Of a DNA stretch of 5,015 nt, positions 4,397 to 5,015 are shown in pieces. A program made the position numbers and the translations under genes. This DNA is from Rubrivivax sp. (GTDB lineage Bacteria > Pseudomonadota > Gammaproteobacteria > Burkholderiales > Burkholderiaceae_C). Each line of letters starts with the position of its first letter. Positions within the stretch are counted from its first letter, which is position 1. The stretch spans positions 1 through 5,015 of the forward strand of contig JAUYAJ010000155.1 in assembly GCA_030693565.1 (NCBI GenBank), in the 5' to 3' direction. Below the pieces are notes generated by a model. That model was not told where the DNA came from, ran no database searches, and was given only the letters and a program-made list of their open reading frames with translations.

Positions 4397-5015
4397 ATGT
4401 TCGACCGTTCCACATCCACCGTTGCCGCGATCGACCCCGACCTGTGGGCCGCGATCGAGGCCGAGAACCGCCGCCAGGAAGAGCACATCGAGCTCATCGC
4501 GTCGGAAAACTACACCAGCCCGGCGGTGATGGCCGCGCAAGGCTCGCAGCTGACCAACAAGTACGCCGAGGGCTATCCCGGCAAGCGCTATTACGGCGGC
4601 TGCGAGAACGTCGACGTTGTCGAGCAACTCGCCATCGACCGCTGCAAGCAGCTGTTCGGTGCCGCCTTCGCCAACGTGCAGGCCAATTCGGGTTCGCAGG
4701 CCAACCAGGCGGTGTTCTTCGGCTTGCTGCAGCCCGGCGACACCATCATGGGCATGAGCCTGGCCGAAGGCGGCCACCTGACCCACGGCATGCATCTCAA
4801 CATGAGCGGCAAGTGGTTCAAGGTCGTCAGCTACGGCCTGGACGCCAATGAGGCGATCGACTACGACGCGATGGAGCGGCTGGCGCACGAACACAAGCCC
4901 AAGCTGATCATCGCCGGCGCCTCGGCCTACAGCCTGCGCATCGATTTCGAGCGTTTCGCCCGCGTGGCCAAGGCTGTCGGCGCGATCTTCATGGTCGACA
5001 TGGCGCATTACGCCG
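4397..5015 (+). CDS. glyA: Serine hydroxymethyltransferase, N-terminal part (runs off right edge)
   Basis: GlyA is a cytosolic PLP enzyme that interconverts serine plus tetrahydrofolate with glycine plus 5,10-methylene-tetrahydrofolate, the main entry of one-carbon units. The window holds 206 residues, about half of the usual 415 or so. Visible family motifs are LIASENYTS (33-41), NKYAEGYPGKRYYGGCE (54-70, with active-site Y56 and Y66), QANSGSQAN (95-103, phosphate-binding serines), EGGHLTHG (124-131, with H127 that stacks on PLP) and VDMAHYA (200-206, with D201 and H204). These are the E. coli functional positions shifted by one. The PLP-binding lysine lies beyond the edge. ATG 4397 follows AAGAGGA at suitable spacing and gives the family N-terminus. 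It is preceded by a ZTP riboswitch, so expression should rise when folate one-carbon supply falls. No break is seen in the visible part. Confidence 0.97.
   Translation, partial: MFDRSTSTVAAIDPDLWAAIEAENRRQEEHIELIASENYTSPAVMAAQGSQLTNKYAEGYPGKRYYGGCENVDVVEQLAIDRCKQLFGAAFANVQANSGSQANQAVFFGLLQPGDTIMGMSLAEGGHLTHGMHLNMSGKWFKVVSYGLDANEAIDYDAMERLAHEHKPKLIIAGASAYSLRIDFERFARVAKAVGAIFMVDMAHYA

Noticed and set aside
4343..5008. A 221-codon minus-strand open frame opposite glyA
   Set aside because: The plus strand here encodes GlyA with all expected motifs; the opposite frame has no family features.

Overview
The window is GC-rich, densely coded chromosomal DNA. The protein families, the codon bias toward G/C in third positions and the gene set (E. 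coli-type UbiD, YbcJ-like S4 protein, ZTP-controlled glyA) suggest a beta-proteobacterium, probably of the Burkholderiales (Leptothrix/Rubrivivax/Ideonella-like). The genus is an inference from style only, and no mobile element, phage gene or CRISPR array is visible.

Layout, left to right. (1) Positions 40-1403 hold two plus-strand genes joined by a one-base stop/start overlap: a YhbW-type luciferase-like flavin-dependent oxidoreductase and a small S4 RNA-binding protein. The S4 protein has a low-complexity C-terminal tail built from a 12-bp tandem repeat, and a run of five hairpins starts inside the end of its coding region. (2) A short convergent gap (1404-1504) separates it from ubiD on the minus strand (1505-3076), the prenylated-FMN decarboxylase of ubiquinone synthesis. 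(3) A 243-bp divergent intergenic region (3077-3319) carries a near-consensus sigma70 promoter reading right, a possible AT-rich -10 for ubiD reading left, and a roughly 175-nt leader. (4) A membrane-anchored lytic transglycosylase of the SLT fold lies at 3320-4174. (5) A 222-bp intergenic region (4175-4396) contains a hairpin at the transglycosylase stop codon, a plausible -10 element, and a well-formed ZTP/ZMP (pfl motif) riboswitch. (6) glyA (serine hydroxymethyltransferase) starts at 4397 and runs off the right edge.

How the parts relate. The clearest functional link is the riboswitch with glyA. ZMP/ZTP accumulates when 10-formyl-tetrahydrofolate is short, and GlyA feeds one-carbon units into the folate pool. 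The other genes look like independent housekeeping units, with no shared pathway evident. I see no wholly new system. The items most worth a second look are the hairpin array fused to the S4 gene's 3' end, the riboswitch with its extra GC hairpin and no obvious intrinsic terminator, and the tightly packed divergent promoter region between ubiD and the transglycosylase.
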